Assembly: GCA_022823185.1 (NCBI GenBank) | Contig: JAJDXQ010000006.1 | Coordinates: forward strand, 134,738 to 185,324 | Source: Caldilineaceae bacterium | GTDB lineage: Bacteria > Chloroflexota > Anaerolineae > Caldilineales > Caldilineaceae | Length of the DNA: 50,587 nt | Direction: 5' to 3' | Shown: positions 35,569 to 44,915 of the stretch, in pieces | How the letters are laid out: every line of letters starts with the position of its first letter | Position numbering within the stretch: the stretch's first letter is position 1 | The notes under the pieces: generated by a model | Told to the model about the DNA's origin: nothing | The model's input: the letters and a program-made list of their open reading frames with translations, nothing else | Database searches by the model: none | Made by a program: the position numbers and the translations under genes

Positions 35569-35867
35569 CTTTCCTCCCAGTCGCCTATCGCCCGCAACCT
35601 TCTGCCCCTTTCAAGGCCGCGCCGTGGCTCGTTATCCCTATGTCTCCGCCGAAAGGGCAATCGCGTCCCCTCGTTCGCGCGGCCCGCATCCTCTCCTCCA
35701 GGCGAACCGCCGCAAATGACTTCGATCACCCCCGCGAAATCCCGCGGCTATGCAAAACAAGCGGCATCGCGCCGAAACACGATGCCTCTCTTCTTCCGGC
35801 AGGTCAATCCCTTTGTCGCGCAACCCCCTCCAACCGAGATACCCGAGGCAACGCGTATTCCGCCCCT
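35569..35867 (-). promoter_or_regulatory. Long rpsK-rpsD spacer with a hairpin
   Basis: This 299-base spacer is far longer than others in the cluster and has no supported gene. A seven-base stem, GGCATCG/CGATGCC (35762-35768 with 35780-35786), is followed on the minus strand by GCTTGTTTTG, which resembles a weak terminator or attenuator. It may be the leader through which rpsD or the alpha operon is regulated. Confidence 0.4.
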
Positions 35868-36272
35868 CTAAACTCTTCGCTTACTCGGCGGCCGTACACC
35901 GTTGTGTGGGATCGGTGTAATGTCCGCTATCGATTTCACAGTCAAGCCAGCCGGGTTCAATGCCCTCAATGCGCTCTCGCGGCCCGGGCCCGGCCCCTTG
36001 ATAAATACCTCCACTTCACGCATATTAAACTCGCTCACAGCCTGCCGAGCCGCCGCCGAAGCCGCAAGCTGGGCCGCAAACGGCGTACTCTTGCGGCTCC
36101 CCTTGAACCCGGCAGTGCCCGAACTCGCCCAACACAGGACTGCCCCCTGGGGATCCGTTACCGTGATAATCGTATTGTTAAATGTTGCGCGAACATGGAT
36201 CTGCCCGCTCGGTACGTGCTTCCGCTCCCCCCGGCCCGATCGACCGCCCCGCCGACGTTGTGTTCGAGGCAT
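35868..36272 (-). CDS. rpsK: 30S ribosomal protein S11
   Basis: S11 sits in the 30S platform near the mRNA path. The 134-residue protein has [21 protein letters not shown], the [12 protein letters not shown] helix and [16 protein letters not shown]. Its C-terminus ends [13 protein letters not shown], as expected. GGAG lies six bases before the ATG at 36272. It follows rpsM in the usual order. Confidence 0.97.
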   Translation of the reverse strand: MPRTQRRRGGRSGRGERKHVPSGQIHVRATFNNTIITVTDPQGAVLCWASSGTAGFKGSRKSTPFAAQLAASAAARQAVSEFNMREVEVFIKGPGPGRESALRALNPAGLTVKSIADITPIPHNGVRPPSKRRV

Positions 36273-36329
36273 CGTTTCTCCTTAACCTGGTGCTCCTGTT
36301 TGTAGACCGTTCAATGCGCCCGTCAGCCG

Positions 36330-36707
36330 CTACTTGCGCGCCTGCTTCTTACCGGCGACCGTCTTCTTTACCCCCCTCCGCGTGCGAGCATTCGTGCGCG
36401 TCCGCTGCCCGCGGCTCGGTAAATTGCGGCGATGGCGCAGACCGCGATAGCTGCCAATCTCCATCAGGCGCTTGATGTTCATGTTTACTTCGCGCCGCAA
36501 ATCGCCTTCCACTCTGCAATTGCGCTCAATGTAGTCACGCAAGGCCACCAACTCATTCGTGTCCAAGTCTTTGACCCGCTTGTCCACGTCAATTCCGGTC
36601 GCCTCCAGAATCTCCTCACTGACCGACCGACCAATCCCATAGATGTAGGTAAGTGCGATGACGACCCGCTTGTCTCGAGGAATGTCCACGCCTGCGATAC
36701 GTGCCAT
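36330..36707 (-). CDS. rpsM: 30S ribosomal protein S13
   Basis: S13 lies in the 30S head and contacts the tRNA and 50S subunit. The 125-residue protein has the start [25 protein letters not shown], the central [13 protein letters not shown] segment ([21 protein letters not shown]) and the basic [14 protein letters not shown] tail. An A/G-rich GGGGGCAAAAAG lies before the ATG. It comes 22 bases after rpmJ. Confidence 0.97.
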   Translation of the reverse strand: MARIAGVDIPRDKRVVIALTYIYGIGRSVSEEILEATGIDVDKRVKDLDTNELVALRDYIERNCRVEGDLRREVNMNIKRLMEIGSYRGLRHRRNLPSRGQRTRTNARTRRGVKKTVAGKKQARK

Positions 36708-36729
36708 GGCTTTTTGCCCCCTTGGGTTC

Positions 36730-36843
36730 TTATCCCTGCCGCTGTTTGTGTTTCGGGTTCTGACAAATCACGTACACAACGCCTCGCCGGCGTACCACCG
36801 TACACTTTTCACACATTTTCTTGACCGAAGGCCGCACTTTCAT
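36730..36843 (-). CDS. rpmJ: 50S ribosomal protein L36
   Basis: L36 is the smallest 50S protein, here 37 residues. It begins [14 protein letters not shown] and contains the zinc ligands Cys11, Cys14, Cys27 and His32. It was found by translating the minus strand directly. The gap to map is only 54 bases, so infA, which often lies between the two, is absent. Confidence 0.96.
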   Translation of the reverse strand: MKVRPSVKKMCEKCTVVRRRGVVYVICQNPKHKQRQG

Positions 36844-36897
36844 CCTTCACCCCTTCTCTACATAGTCGTAACGCAATTCTACAAGTGTATCACAAGG

Positions 36898-37746
36898 CTA
36901 TAGGCGCGTCAAGATCTCCGGCCCTCTGTTGGTAACCGCTACCGTATGCTCAAAGTGCGCGCTCAGGCTATGGTCCTCGCTGATCACCGTCCACTTGTCG
37001 CGCAACGTCTCGGTCCGCCAAGTGCCCATCTGGACCATCGGCTCGATCGCAATCACCAGCCCCGGACGCAATCCTACCCTTCCGTCACTGTCGTCCGATA
37101 CATAGTTCAAGACCTGCGGCCCCTCGTGCATCGCCCGGCCCACACCGTGGCCGGTGTATTCCCGCACGACGTGAAATCCGCTCGGCTCGACGCTCCCCTG
37201 CACGGCCGCGCTGATGTCCAGGACGCGATTGCCCGCACGAGTCGCTTCGATTCCGGCGTAAAGGCTCTCCTCCGTTACCTGCAACAATCGCTCAGCCGCC
37301 GGCTCGATCGCGCCCACAGGATACGTCCAACCGCTGTCCCCCACAAAGCCGCGGTAAAAGACGCCGACATCGATGCTGACAATGTCACCCTCCCGCAGCA
37401 CCCGCGCCCGGTCCGGGATGCCATGCACCAACTCTTCATTGATGCTCGTGCATATATTCGCCGGATAGCCGCGGTAGCCTAGAAAGCTGGACTTTGCGTT
37501 GTGGCTGTGAATGATCGACGAAGCCAGCTCGTCCAACTCCCACGTGCTGACACCCGGCCTGACAGCCTCTCGAAACGCCTGGTGCACCCTGGCAACAATG
37601 CGGCCCGCCTCCCGCATTATCTGTATCTCTCGCGGGCTCTTGTATACCGGCGCAGGACGCTCCTGCTCCTGTCTTCCCCGAAGACGCCGCTGCCCGTTTC
37701 GATGCAGCCGCCGGCGCAGTCTCGTCATCATACTCTCGTCGTTCAT
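36898..37746 (-). CDS. map: Methionine aminopeptidase type I
   Basis: Map removes the N-terminal Met from new proteins. The 282-residue enzyme shows the metal-binding residues: the two Asp in SIDVGVFYRGFVGDSG, His in EYTGHGVGRAMHEGP, Glu in IAIEPMV and Glu in FEHTVAVTNRG. About 40 Arg-rich residues precede the catalytic domain. The frame is open to a GTG at 37782, but the ATG at 37746 is preferred. It follows adk closely, as in the secY-adk-map order. Confidence 0.95.
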   Translation of the reverse strand: MNDESMMTRLRRRLHRNGQRRLRGRQEQERPAPVYKSPREIQIMREAGRIVARVHQAFREAVRPGVSTWELDELASSIIHSHNAKSSFLGYRGYPANICTSINEELVHGIPDRARVLREGDIVSIDVGVFYRGFVGDSGWTYPVGAIEPAAERLLQVTEESLYAGIEATRAGNRVLDISAAVQGSVEPSGFHVVREYTGHGVGRAMHEGPQVLNYVSDDSDGRVGLRPGLVIAIEPMVQMGTWRTETLRDKWTVISEDHSLSAHFEHTVAVTNRGPEILTRL

Positions 37747-37785
37747 CTCGCACCCGCCGCCAACGACTCCCGCGCCGCGCACTGA

Positions 37786-38472
37786 TCAGACACGGACCGA
37801 ACGCCCCGCCGCCTCGATATTCCGGGCTGCCAGCCGCCCCAGCAGCTGCTCCTGTATCTCCTGGATCGAACCCGCGCCGTCCACCTCTACCAGCAGTCCC
37901 TTCGCGAAATAGTATCCAATCAGCGGTGATGTCTGCTTGTAATAGACATATAGACGGTTCTGGACCGTCTCCGGCTTGTCATCATTGCGTTGGTAAAGCT
38001 CGCCCCCGCAGCTGTCGCACTTCTCGCCCCGGGGAGGATTGAACATAATGTGATAGACCCTGTCGCAGCTGCGGCACAGCCGCCGGCCCGTGATCCGCAT
38101 CGTAACAACATCGTCGTCCAACTGGATCATCGGCACAACGTCGACACCGCCATGGCCAGCCGTCATCTCGTCCAGCGCCTGGGCCTGAACCAGATTGCGC
38201 GGAAAGCCATCCAGAATCGCGCCCTGGGCCGCATCCTCCTGCTCCAAACGCGCCTCCACCATCCGAATCGTCACCTCATCGGGAACCAGTTCGCCTTTGT
38301 CATAATAGCTCTGCGCCAGCTTACCGAGCTCCGTCTGGTTCTTCAGGTTGTACCGGAAAATTTCCCCCGTCGATACCTGGGGAAGGCCCAATTTCTCCTG
38401 CAACAACTGCGCCTGCGTTCCCTTGCCCGCGCCGGGCGCCCCCAAAAGAACCAGATAATTTCGGTCGCTCAT
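37786..38472 (-). CDS. adk: Adenylate kinase, zinc-lid type
   Basis: Adk catalyses ATP + AMP = 2 ADP. The 228-residue protein has the P-loop LLGAPGAGKGTQA, the AMP-binding ILDGFPRNLVQAQAL and a LID domain with two CxxC pairs (CRSC and CDSC), which bind zinc in Gram-positive and thermophile-type enzymes. The ATG at 38472 has GAGGAAAGGG upstream; an ATG at 38514 is the alternative. It follows secY by 54 bases. Confidence 0.96.
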   Translation of the reverse strand: MSDRNYLVLLGAPGAGKGTQAQLLQEKLGLPQVSTGEIFRYNLKNQTELGKLAQSYYDKGELVPDEVTIRMVEARLEQEDAAQGAILDGFPRNLVQAQALDEMTAGHGGVDVVPMIQLDDDVVTMRITGRRLCRSCDRVYHIMFNPPRGEKCDSCGGELYQRNDDKPETVQNRLYVYYKQTSPLIGYYFAKGLLVEVDGAGSIQEIQEQLLGRLAARNIEAAGRSVRV

Positions 38473-38526
38473 CAGCACCCTTTCCTCGCGCTGTGAATCC
38501 TGCGAGCCAATCAACGCAGCAGCGGG

Positions 38527-39864
38527 CTACCGGATAAAGCCCTCGTAATTGCGCATCATCAACTGCGCCTCGATCTGCTTCATCGTATCCAACACAACGC
38601 CAACCACAATCAACAAACCAGTGCTGCTGATGATCAACGTATTGAAGCTGCCAACGCCTCCACCGAATACCACGCCCGCCAGGAAGGGCAGCACCGCGAC
38701 CAGGCCCAGGAAGAGCGCGCCGACTAACGTGATTCGCCCCAACACGCCGTTCAGATACTGTTCCGTACGCGGCCCCGGCCGAATACCGGGGATAAAACCC
38801 CCCTGCTTCTGCAACGTGTCGGGCAGATTCTGCTGCCGAAACATGATGTCCGTATAGAAATAGGTAAAGGCAACGGTCAGCATGAAGTAGATCAGCCAGT
38901 AAAGGAAATTCTGTGGACTGAACGAAGTGAAAAAGAAATTCGCCACAGAGCCGATCCAGTCACTGCGAAGAATGAAGTAGGATGCCAGTGTGTTTGGCAG
39001 AATGAGCAAACTCTGAGCAAAGATCAGCGGAATCATTCCCGCAGTGTTCACCCGCATCGGCACGTAGGTGCTCTGTCCGCCCACCATCATCAGCCGGTTG
39101 CCCCGCATTGTGCGCACCCGCTTGCCATACTGCACCGGGATGCGCCGCTGGCCCTCCTGCACCCATACGATCAAGGCGACCGTCAGAACCGTAATCACAC
39201 TGAATATCAAGAGCTGCGTGATGCCCTGCTGCGCCAGCAGCCGCACCTGGCTCGGCGCCGATGCCACGATGCCGGCGAATATAATCAACGAGACGCCGTT
39301 GCCAATGCCCTGCTCGGTAAGCAACTCCCCCATCCACATGGCCAGCATCGTGCCGGCGGTCAAGCTGATCAGAATCGTCAGAGAGGGAAGCAGCGCTTCT
39401 CCCGTGAAGCCCCATTGCTCAAGCACAGCGCCTGTCGCCGCGCCGCCTACAGGACGGCTCAGCAGCGTCGCCTGCCCGAACGCCTGCAGGAGCGCCAACG
39501 GAACGGTCATGTAATGCGTATACCGGTTCAGCTGCTGCCGCCCCTGTTCCCCCTCCCGGCTCAACTCCTCCAGTTGGGGAACGATCGGTGTCAGCAACTG
39601 CATGATAATCGTGGCGGTAATGTATGGGTATACACCCATCGCCATCACGCTGAACTGCGCCAGCGCCCCGCCGCTGAAAAAATTCAACAAACTCAGAAGG
39701 ATATTCTGATCCGTCGAACGAAATATCTGATCCAATACCTCCCGATTCACCCCGGGAAGCGGGATATGCGCGGCGAGCCGGTAGGCCACCAGAATCAGAA
39801 ACGTATAGAGCAGCTTCTGACGCAAATCTGGCAATCTAAAGGCATTGCGTACGGCTTCAAGCAT
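38527..39864 (-). CDS. secY: Protein translocase subunit SecY
   Basis: SecY is the channel of the Sec translocon in the cytoplasmic membrane. The 445-residue protein has ten hydrophobic segments, the start RNAFRLPDLRQKLLYTFLIL, the RLAAHIPLPGV region, GVYPYITATIIMQLL, and the cytoplasmic loop RRIPVQYGKRV. The end, YEGFIR, is typical. It follows rplO after 84 bases, completing the spc-type order before adk and map. Confidence 0.97.
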   Translation of the reverse strand: MLEAVRNAFRLPDLRQKLLYTFLILVAYRLAAHIPLPGVNREVLDQIFRSTDQNILLSLLNFFSGGALAQFSVMAMGVYPYITATIIMQLLTPIVPQLEELSREGEQGRQQLNRYTHYMTVPLALLQAFGQATLLSRPVGGAATGAVLEQWGFTGEALLPSLTILISLTAGTMLAMWMGELLTEQGIGNGVSLIIFAGIVASAPSQVRLLAQQGITQLLIFSVITVLTVALIVWVQEGQRRIPVQYGKRVRTMRGNRLMMVGGQSTYVPMRVNTAGMIPLIFAQSLLILPNTLASYFILRSDWIGSVANFFFTSFSPQNFLYWLIYFMLTVAFTYFYTDIMFRQQNLPDTLQKQGGFIPGIRPGPRTEQYLNGVLGRITLVGALFLGLVAVLPFLAGVVFGGGVGSFNTLIISSTGLLIVVGVVLDTMKQIEAQLMMRNYEGFIR

Positions 39865-39948
39865 GAAAACTCTCCGGTAGAGATCCGGCCCGGCCCGGCC
39901 GCCCGTTCGGCAGCCAACCCGACCACTCTACAGTTTGGACGATAGCAG

Positions 39949-40428
39949 TTAGGACCGCGGCAAATTCCTGTTCACCTCAAAGGGCAGAATCTCGACCGTA
40001 CCGCCGGCAGCCTCGACCTTCTCCCTCGCGCTCCTGCTGATTCGATGAACCTGCAAGTGGAGCGGCTTATCTACCTCGCCCCGCGCCAGAACAACCACCG
40101 GCTGCTTCGCGTCCCCCAACAACCCCGTGTCAAAAAGCGACGCAGGCGTCACCTGCGCTTCAGCCTCAAAACGCTCGCCCATTTTGTCAAGATTCACCGG
40201 CGTATAGGTCACTTTGAAGCGGTTATTGAATCCCCGCATCCTGGGCAGCCGGCGAAGAAAACTGAACTGGCCCCCTTCAAAGCCGGCCCTGCCTCCCTTG
40301 GCGGAACGGGCATTCTGGCCCTTCGTGCCGCGTCCGGCCGTCTTGCCCCGTCCGGAACCTGTGCCCCGTCCGATTCGCTTTCGGTTTCGCGTCGCGCCCT
40401 CGTTCGGACGCAGTTCGTGCAATTTCAT
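39949..40428 (-). CDS. rplO: 50S ribosomal protein L15
   Basis: L15 is a 50S assembly protein. The 159-residue sequence has the start MKLHELRPNEGATRNRKRIG and the Gly/Arg-rich GTGSGRGKTAGRGTKGQNAR, then FEGGQFSFLRRLPRMRGFNN and the conserved RSAREKVEAAGG. It comes 73 bases after rpmD and before secY, as usual. Confidence 0.97.
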   Translation of the reverse strand: MKLHELRPNEGATRNRKRIGRGTGSGRGKTAGRGTKGQNARSAKGGRAGFEGGQFSFLRRLPRMRGFNNRFKVTYTPVNLDKMGERFEAEAQVTPASLFDTGLLGDAKQPVVVLARGEVDKPLHLQVHRISRSAREKVEAAGGTVEILPFEVNRNLPRS

Positions 40429-40501
40429 ATTCCCCTTACTCCAGCCACTTGGAAAAGGTCCCGAGTGCTTGCGACAGCTCCGAACGGGCTGCTGCGCCCG
40501 C

Positions 40502-40693
40502 TCATCCCTCCGTCTCCTCCACCACCTCTACAAGATGAGAGACCTTGGCAATCATGCCCCGCACCGTCGGACTGTCAGCCTTCTCAACCGCCTGATTCAT
40601 CTTCCTCAGGCCCAATGCCTGAACTGTCGCCTTCTGCCGTTTGCTGTAACCTATCGGACTCTTGACCAGCTTCACAGTGATCTTCTTTTCCAT
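40502..40693 (-). CDS. rpmD: 50S ribosomal protein L30
   Basis: L30 is a small 50S protein of 63 residues here. It begins [20 protein letters not shown], then [14 protein letters not shown] and a short [17 protein letters not shown]. The ATG at 40693 lies four bases after the rpsE stop, which suggests coupling; a longer frame upstream overlaps rpsE. Its presence places the cluster among those with the full spc set. Confidence 0.95.
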   Translation of the reverse strand: MEKKITVKLVKSPIGYSKRQKATVQALGLRKMNQAVEKADSPTVRGMIAKVSHLVEVVEETEG

Positions 40694-40697
40694 GGGT

Positions 40698-41240
40698 CTA
40701 ATCTTCCTGATACCAGAACGGGCGCAATTTCTCAGGATCAACACCCCGGCGCCTCGCCTCGACTCTGTAGTCCTGCAACTGCCTCAACGAAGCGAAAGTC
40801 GCCTGCACCACATTCAATATGTTGTCGCTCCCCAGCGACTTGGACAAAATGTCCTTGACCCCGGCAGCCTCGACCACAGCGCGCACACCGCCGCCTGCGA
40901 TTACTCCGGTTCCCGGGCTGGCAGGCCTCAACAAGACTTCGCCGGCGCCAAATCGGGCCTGGCTCGCATGAGGTATCGTCGTACCCAGCAGATTCACGTC
41001 GACCATCGTCTTGCGGGCCGTGTCACTCGCCTTGCGAATCGCATCCGGAACCTCGCGCGCCTTCCCTACGCCCACGCCCACGCGCCCGTTGTTGTCGCCT
41101 ACCACAACCACGGCGCGAAAAGCGAACCTGCGTCCACCCTTCACTACCTTTGCCGTGCGCGCGATATGGACGACCTTCTCATCAAGTTCATCCTTCTCTT
41201 CTTCCTGCTCGCGGTTCCGTCGACGATCCCGACGTCCCAT
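40698..41240 (-). CDS. rpsE: 30S ribosomal protein S5
   Basis: S5 affects decoding accuracy. The 180-residue protein has the dsRBD-like [53 protein letters not shown] and [18 protein letters not shown] charged N-terminal extension ([17 protein letters not shown]) is longer than in E. coli. AGAAGGAA lies before the ATG. Confidence 0.97.
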   Translation of the reverse strand: MGRRDRRRNREQEEEKDELDEKVVHIARTAKVVKGGRRFAFRAVVVVGDNNGRVGVGVGKAREVPDAIRKASDTARKTMVDVNLLGTTIPHASQARFGAGEVLLRPASPGTGVIAGGGVRAVVEAAGVKDILSKSLGSDNILNVVQATFASLRQLQDYRVEARRRGVDPEKLRPFWYQED

Positions 41241-41260
41241 TTCCTTCTCTCCTTGCTCTC

Positions 41261-41626
41261 TTAAAAGACGAGGCCGCCCTCTCGACTGCCGTCGGCAACT
41301 GCCTTCACGCGGCCGTGATAACGGTACCCGCCGCGATCAAATACCACCTGCTCAATTCCAGCTGCCTTGGCGCGCTCAGCAACGACCTTGCCGATCTCCT
41401 TCGCCTGGTCCACCTTCAGCTTGTCGGCCAAAACATCCCGCAGGTCAGCTTCCAAAGTAGAAGCGGAAACAATCGTATGGCCGGCCTGGTCATCGATCAC
41501 CTGCACATTAACGTGCTTCAGGCTGCGAAATACATTCAATCGCGGCCGCGCCGCCGTGCCTGAAACCTTGCGCCGTACACGCATGTGCCGGCGCTTTCGC
41601 GCTCTCGCTCGTGACACTCTTGCCAT
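41261..41626 (-). CDS. rplR: 50S ribosomal protein L18
   Basis: L18 binds 5S rRNA. The 121-residue protein has a basic N-terminus ([16 protein letters not shown]), [19 protein letters not shown] and the C-terminal [20 protein letters not shown]. It is preceded by rplF (21 bases) and followed by rpsE (20 bases). Confidence 0.97.
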   Translation of the reverse strand: MARVSRARARKRRHMRVRRKVSGTAARPRLNVFRSLKHVNVQVIDDQAGHTIVSASTLEADLRDVLADKLKVDQAKEIGKVVAERAKAAGIEQVVFDRGGYRYHGRVKAVADGSREGGLVF

Positions 41627-41647
41627 GGTTCACCATCCCTCATCCGT

Positions 41648-42202
41648 CTATACCGCAGCCGCTCCAGCCTTGCCTGCCTTGGAACGCACATATTCGCCCT
41701 GGTAGCGGATACCCTTGCCCTTGTACGGCTCCGGCGGCCGCTCCTTGCGAATCTTCGCTGCCAGTTCACCAATCTTCTGCTTGTTGATTCCCGATATCGT
41801 CACCGTGCGCCCATCTCGCGACACCTCAAACTCCACATCCGGGCTCGGCGGCGCATACTCAACAGGATGACTCTTCCCAAGCTGCAAAACCAGGTTCTTC
41901 CCCTCCTGCTGAGCCCGATATCCAACGCCGTGTATCTCCAGAATCCTCTTGAAACCGTCAGTTACACCGACCACCATGTTGTTGAGCAGCGATCTCGTAA
42001 GGCCGTGCATCGCGCGATGGTGACGTTGGTCCGTAGGCCGGTTGACGACGATCTCGCCATTCTCCCGCGAAATCCTCATATCCCGATTGAACTTCTGGCT
42101 GAGCTCCCCTTTGGGGCCCTTCACTGTGACCACGTTGCCTGTCACAATATCAACCGTGACACCGGCAGGCACAGGAATCGGCGCCTTCCCGACTCGTGAC
42201 AT
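41648..42202 (-). CDS. rplF: 50S ribosomal protein L6
   Basis: L6 lies near the factor-binding site of the 50S subunit. The 184-residue protein has two repeats: the N-terminal MSRVGKAPIPVPAGVTV and VTVKGPKGELSQ, then the C-terminal KRPPEPYKGKG-type segment (RPPEPYKGKGIRYQGE). GGAGG lies close before the ATG. It is 15 bases after rpsH. Confidence 0.97.
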   Translation of the reverse strand: MSRVGKAPIPVPAGVTVDIVTGNVVTVKGPKGELSQKFNRDMRISRENGEIVVNRPTDQRHHRAMHGLTRSLLNNMVVGVTDGFKRILEIHGVGYRAQQEGKNLVLQLGKSHPVEYAPPSPDVEFEVSRDGRTVTISGINKQKIGELAAKIRKERPPEPYKGKGIRYQGEYVRSKAGKAGAAAV

Positions 42203-42217
42203 GTTCTCCTCCCAACT

Positions 42218-42613
42218 CTACCAAACGTTGCACATTATCTCGCCGCCAACCCGCTCGCGCCGTGCCTGGCTGCCGCTCATCACTCCCTTCGGCGTCGAAA
42301 CGATGTTTATCCCCAGGCCGCTCCGCACAAGCGGAATGTTGCGATAGCCCGTATAGGTGCGCCGGCCAGGTCGGCTCACCCGCTCTATGCCGGTAATGAC
42401 CGGTTGGCCCTTCTCGGAATACTTCATCCCCACAATCAGATTCGGCCGCGACTTCTCACCCGTCACCGAATACCCGCTGATAAAGCCCTCCTCCGCCAAT
42501 ATCTTGGCAAGAGCGACCTTTACCTTGGAGCTGGGCATCACCGCACGCCGATGCCGGGAGTTTGACGAGTTGCGGACCCGCGTCAGAAAGTCCGCGATTG
42601 GATCGGTCATCAT
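42218..42613 (-). CDS. rpsH: 30S ribosomal protein S8
   Basis: S8 binds 16S rRNA and, in E. coli, represses the spc operon. The 131-residue protein has TDPIADFLTRVRNS, SSKVKVALAKILAEEGFI, RPGRRTYTGYRNIPLVRSGLG and the closing GGEIMCNVW. The start is one of two adjacent ATGs (42613 or 42610); GAGGAAG lies before them. Longer leaders upstream are unlikely. Confidence 0.96.
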   Translation of the reverse strand: MMTDPIADFLTRVRNSSNSRHRRAVMPSSKVKVALAKILAEEGFISGYSVTGEKSRPNLIVGMKYSEKGQPVITGIERVSRPGRRTYTGYRNIPLVRSGLGINIVSTPKGVMSGSQARRERVGGEIMCNVW

Positions 42614-42694
42614 AACCAGTGCTTCCTCTTGTATCTTGCAGCGCAACCTGTGCCGCCAATCTCTACGACAGCGATCACGCCGTTATCGGGTCGG

Positions 42695-42877
42695 CTACCA
42701 GCTGGACTTGACTACGCCCGGCAAATTGCCCAACAGGGCTTCCCGTCGAAAACAGATGCGGCACAGGCCAAAACGGCGCATGTACGCCCGCGGACGCCCA
42801 CACTTCGCGCAACGGTTCCGCACGCGCACTTCGTATTTCCGCTTCGACTCCCGCAAAACAATACTTTTCTTAGCCAC
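42695..42877 (-). CDS. rpsN: 30S ribosomal protein S14, zinc type
   Basis: S14 is in the 30S head. This 60-residue form is the short, zinc-binding type with CAKC and CRIC pairs ([23 protein letters not shown]). It begins [18 protein letters not shown] and ends GVVKSSW. The start is a GTG with AAGGAG about ten bases upstream. Possession of the zinc form is typical of Chloroflexota, Actinomycetota and Bacillota. Confidence 0.97.
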   Translation of the reverse strand: MAKKSIVLRESKRKYEVRVRNRCAKCGRPRAYMRRFGLCRICFRREALLGNLPGVVKSSW

Positions 42878-42930
42878 AGACCGTCTTCTCCTTCATTCTC
42901 GTAGCCGATTTATCTTCGTTTCCGCCGCCC

Positions 42931-43503
42931 CTATCGCCGCTGGAACGGCATGTCCATCATCGCCAGCAGCCGGCGGCCCTCTTCATCTGTTGCCGCCGTC
43001 GTGACGACCGTTACTTCCATCCCCCGCACCTTGTCAATCTCATCGTAGTCAATCTCCGGAAAGACCAGCTGCTCACGCAGGCCCAGGCTGTAATTGCCCC
43101 GGCCGTCGAAAGAATCCGGCGATATACCGCGAAAATCCCGCTGGGCCGGCAACGCGATGCTGATCAAACGGTCCAGAAAATCCCACATCCGCCGGCCGCG
43201 CAACGTAACCTTTACGCCGATCGGCATCCCTTCCCGCAGCTTGAACGTGGCGATCGACTTGCGGGCCCGCGTCACAATCGGCCTCTGACCCGTGATTATC
43301 GTCAGATCATGGCTGGCGCGCTCGATCGTCTTGCCATCCGTGATCGCCTCTCCCATGCCAATATTGACGCTGATCTTCTCAACCCGCGGCACCTGCATGA
43401 TGTTCGTATAACCAAATTCCGTCATCAGCGCCGGCGCAATCTCACTCTCAAATCGTTCTTTCAACCGCGGCTTCGGCGCCGAAATTCCGGTCGCTTCGCT
43501 CAT
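42931..43503 (-). CDS. rplE: 50S ribosomal protein L5
   Basis: L5 binds 5S rRNA and contacts P-site tRNA. The 190-residue protein has [68 protein letters not shown] and the ending [15 protein letters not shown]. It begins with a short Ser/Ala/Lys leader. It lies between rplX and rpsN. Confidence 0.97.
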   Translation of the reverse strand: MSEATGISAPKPRLKERFESEIAPALMTEFGYTNIMQVPRVEKISVNIGMGEAITDGKTIERASHDLTIITGQRPIVTRARKSIATFKLREGMPIGVKVTLRGRRMWDFLDRLISIALPAQRDFRGISPDSFDGRGNYSLGLREQLVFPEIDYDEIDKVRGMEVTVVTTAATDEEGRRLLAMMDMPFQRR

Positions 43504-43581
43504 TGCTCTCCACTCCTCGCCCGCAATGGCCGCACGCAGCGGCTTCAGGCCCTCTGTCTATCCCGTGTCCCAACTCTCGTT

Positions 43582-43941
43582 CTAACTCTCGCTTGCTGTG
43601 GGCAGCGGCTCCTTGGTGCGCCTGTCAATCCGCAGCTTGTCTTCGCCTTCAAAACGGTACCCGGCGCGAGTCGCCTCGTTGTCCGTACCCACCAGCGCCA
43701 CATTGCTTATATGTACCGGCGCCTCAAGCTCGATGCGGCCCGTCTGCGTCCGCACTGTCGGGCTCCGACGCTGGTGCTTCGTAACAAAGTTCGCCCCCGC
43801 CACAACAACATACACCCGATTGGGATCGTAGCGGCCCTTTTTGTCTTTCCTGCGGATTACGCTCTGCACTTCACCACGGTGCCCCTTGTCATTGCCGGCG
43901 ATCACTTCAACGAGGTCACCCTTCCTGATCTTTACACTCAT
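43582..43941 (-). CDS. rplX: 50S ribosomal protein L24
   Basis: L24 is an assembly initiator on 23S rRNA. The 119-residue protein opens with the KOW motif (KIRKGDLVEVIAGNDKGHRGEV) and continues VYVVVAGANFVTKHQR, PVHISNVALVG and YRFEGEDKLRI. The ATG is preceded by GGAG. It comes 72 bases after rplN. Confidence 0.97.
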   Translation of the reverse strand: MSVKIRKGDLVEVIAGNDKGHRGEVQSVIRRKDKKGRYDPNRVYVVVAGANFVTKHQRRSPTVRTQTGRIELEAPVHISNVALVGTDNEATRAGYRFEGEDKLRIDRRTKEPLPTASES

Positions 43942-44013
43942 CCCTCATCTCCTCAATTCCTGAACGACCCGTCCGCCGGCTCGCCCTTCCTGAAGCCTGT
44001 CCGCCAGCCGCTC

Positions 44014-44382
44014 TCAAAGCACCTCCGGCGCCAGCGACACAATCTTCATATAACCGTGGTCCCGTAACTCCCGCGCAACCGGGCCAAAAATGCGAGTGCC
44101 CCGTGGATTCCTGTTGTCATCTATCAGTACAGCCGCGTTCTCATCAAACCGAATGTAGCTGCCGTCCTTCCGCCGGACCGGACGCCTTGTGCGCACGATG
44201 ACCGCCCGCACAATCTCGCCCTTCTTCACCGACGCCGTCGGGCTGGAAGATTTTACCGTCGCCACGATGACGTCTCCTATGCCGCCGTAACGGCGCGTAC
44301 TCCCCCCTCGAACTCGTATCGTCAACAGCTCTTTCGCGCCTGTATTGTCGGCCACCCGCAGCCGGCTCTCCTGTTGAATCAT
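44014..44382 (-). CDS. rplN: 50S ribosomal protein L14
   Basis: L14 is at the subunit interface. The 122-residue protein has the start [62 protein letters not shown] and the end [13 protein letters not shown]. It is normal in length and order and follows rpsQ. Confidence 0.97.
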   Translation of the reverse strand: MIQQESRLRVADNTGAKELLTIRVRGGSTRRYGGIGDVIVATVKSSSPTASVKKGEIVRAVIVRTRRPVRRKDGSYIRFDENAAVLIDDNRNPRGTRIFGPVARELRDHGYMKIVSLAPEVL

Positions 44383-44418
44383 AGCTCCATACCTCTTCTC
44401 TTGCCGCCCCGCCTTGTC

Positions 44419-44676
44419 TTAGACGACAACCGCACGGTCAAGTATTTCAGAAACGTAAAATCTCTTGTCTTTGCTCAGCGGCCGGCATTCACGAATCTGG
44501 ACCGTGTCTCCCACCCGACAAGAATTTTCCTGATCGTGGGCCTTGTATTTCTTGTGCGACTTGACAACCTTGCCATACAGGGCATGGCGCGCCGTGCGCC
44601 CCACTTCGACAACCACAGTCTTGTCCATCTTGTCGCTGGTGACCACGCCAACCAACACCCGTCTTCGCTCGCGCAT
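44419..44676 (-). CDS. rpsQ: 30S ribosomal protein S17
   Basis: S17 binds the 16S rRNA 5' domain. The 85-residue protein begins RERRRVLVGVVTSDKMDKTV and includes the conserved HALYGKVVKSHKKYKAHD and CRVGDTVQIRECRPLSKDKRF. It starts five bases after the rpmC stop, which implies coupled translation. Confidence 0.97.
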   Translation of the reverse strand: MRERRRVLVGVVTSDKMDKTVVVEVGRTARHALYGKVVKSHKKYKAHDQENSCRVGDTVQIRECRPLSKDKRFYVSEILDRAVVV

Positions 44677-44681
44677 TCCCC

Positions 44682-44891
44682 TTACTCCTCTTCCTCTTCG
44701 GCCATCAACTCCCGCTCACGCAATATCGTCTTGATCCGCGCGATCTCTCGCCGAACCTGACCCTTGCGCGCCGTGTTTGTCAACTGCCCGGTCGCTTTCT
44801 GAAAGCGCAAATTGAACAACTCCTGATACCCCTCGTCCAACCGGGTATATAGTTCACTCTCCGTCAGCGGGCGCAACTCATGTGCTTTCAT
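44682..44891 (-). CDS. rpmC: 50S ribosomal protein L29
   Basis: L29 lies at the peptide-exit region of the 50S subunit, near the trigger-factor and SRP dock. The 69-residue protein is two helices: [18 protein letters not shown] and [22 protein letters not shown], ending in a Glu-rich tail. GAGG lies upstream of the ATG. It comes 24 bases after rplP. Confidence 0.97.
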   Translation of the reverse strand: MKAHELRPLTESELYTRLDEGYQELFNLRFQKATGQLTNTARKGQVRREIARIKTILRERELMAEEEEE

Positions 44892-44915
44892 CTCTCTATC
44901 CTCCTCGCCTCCGCG

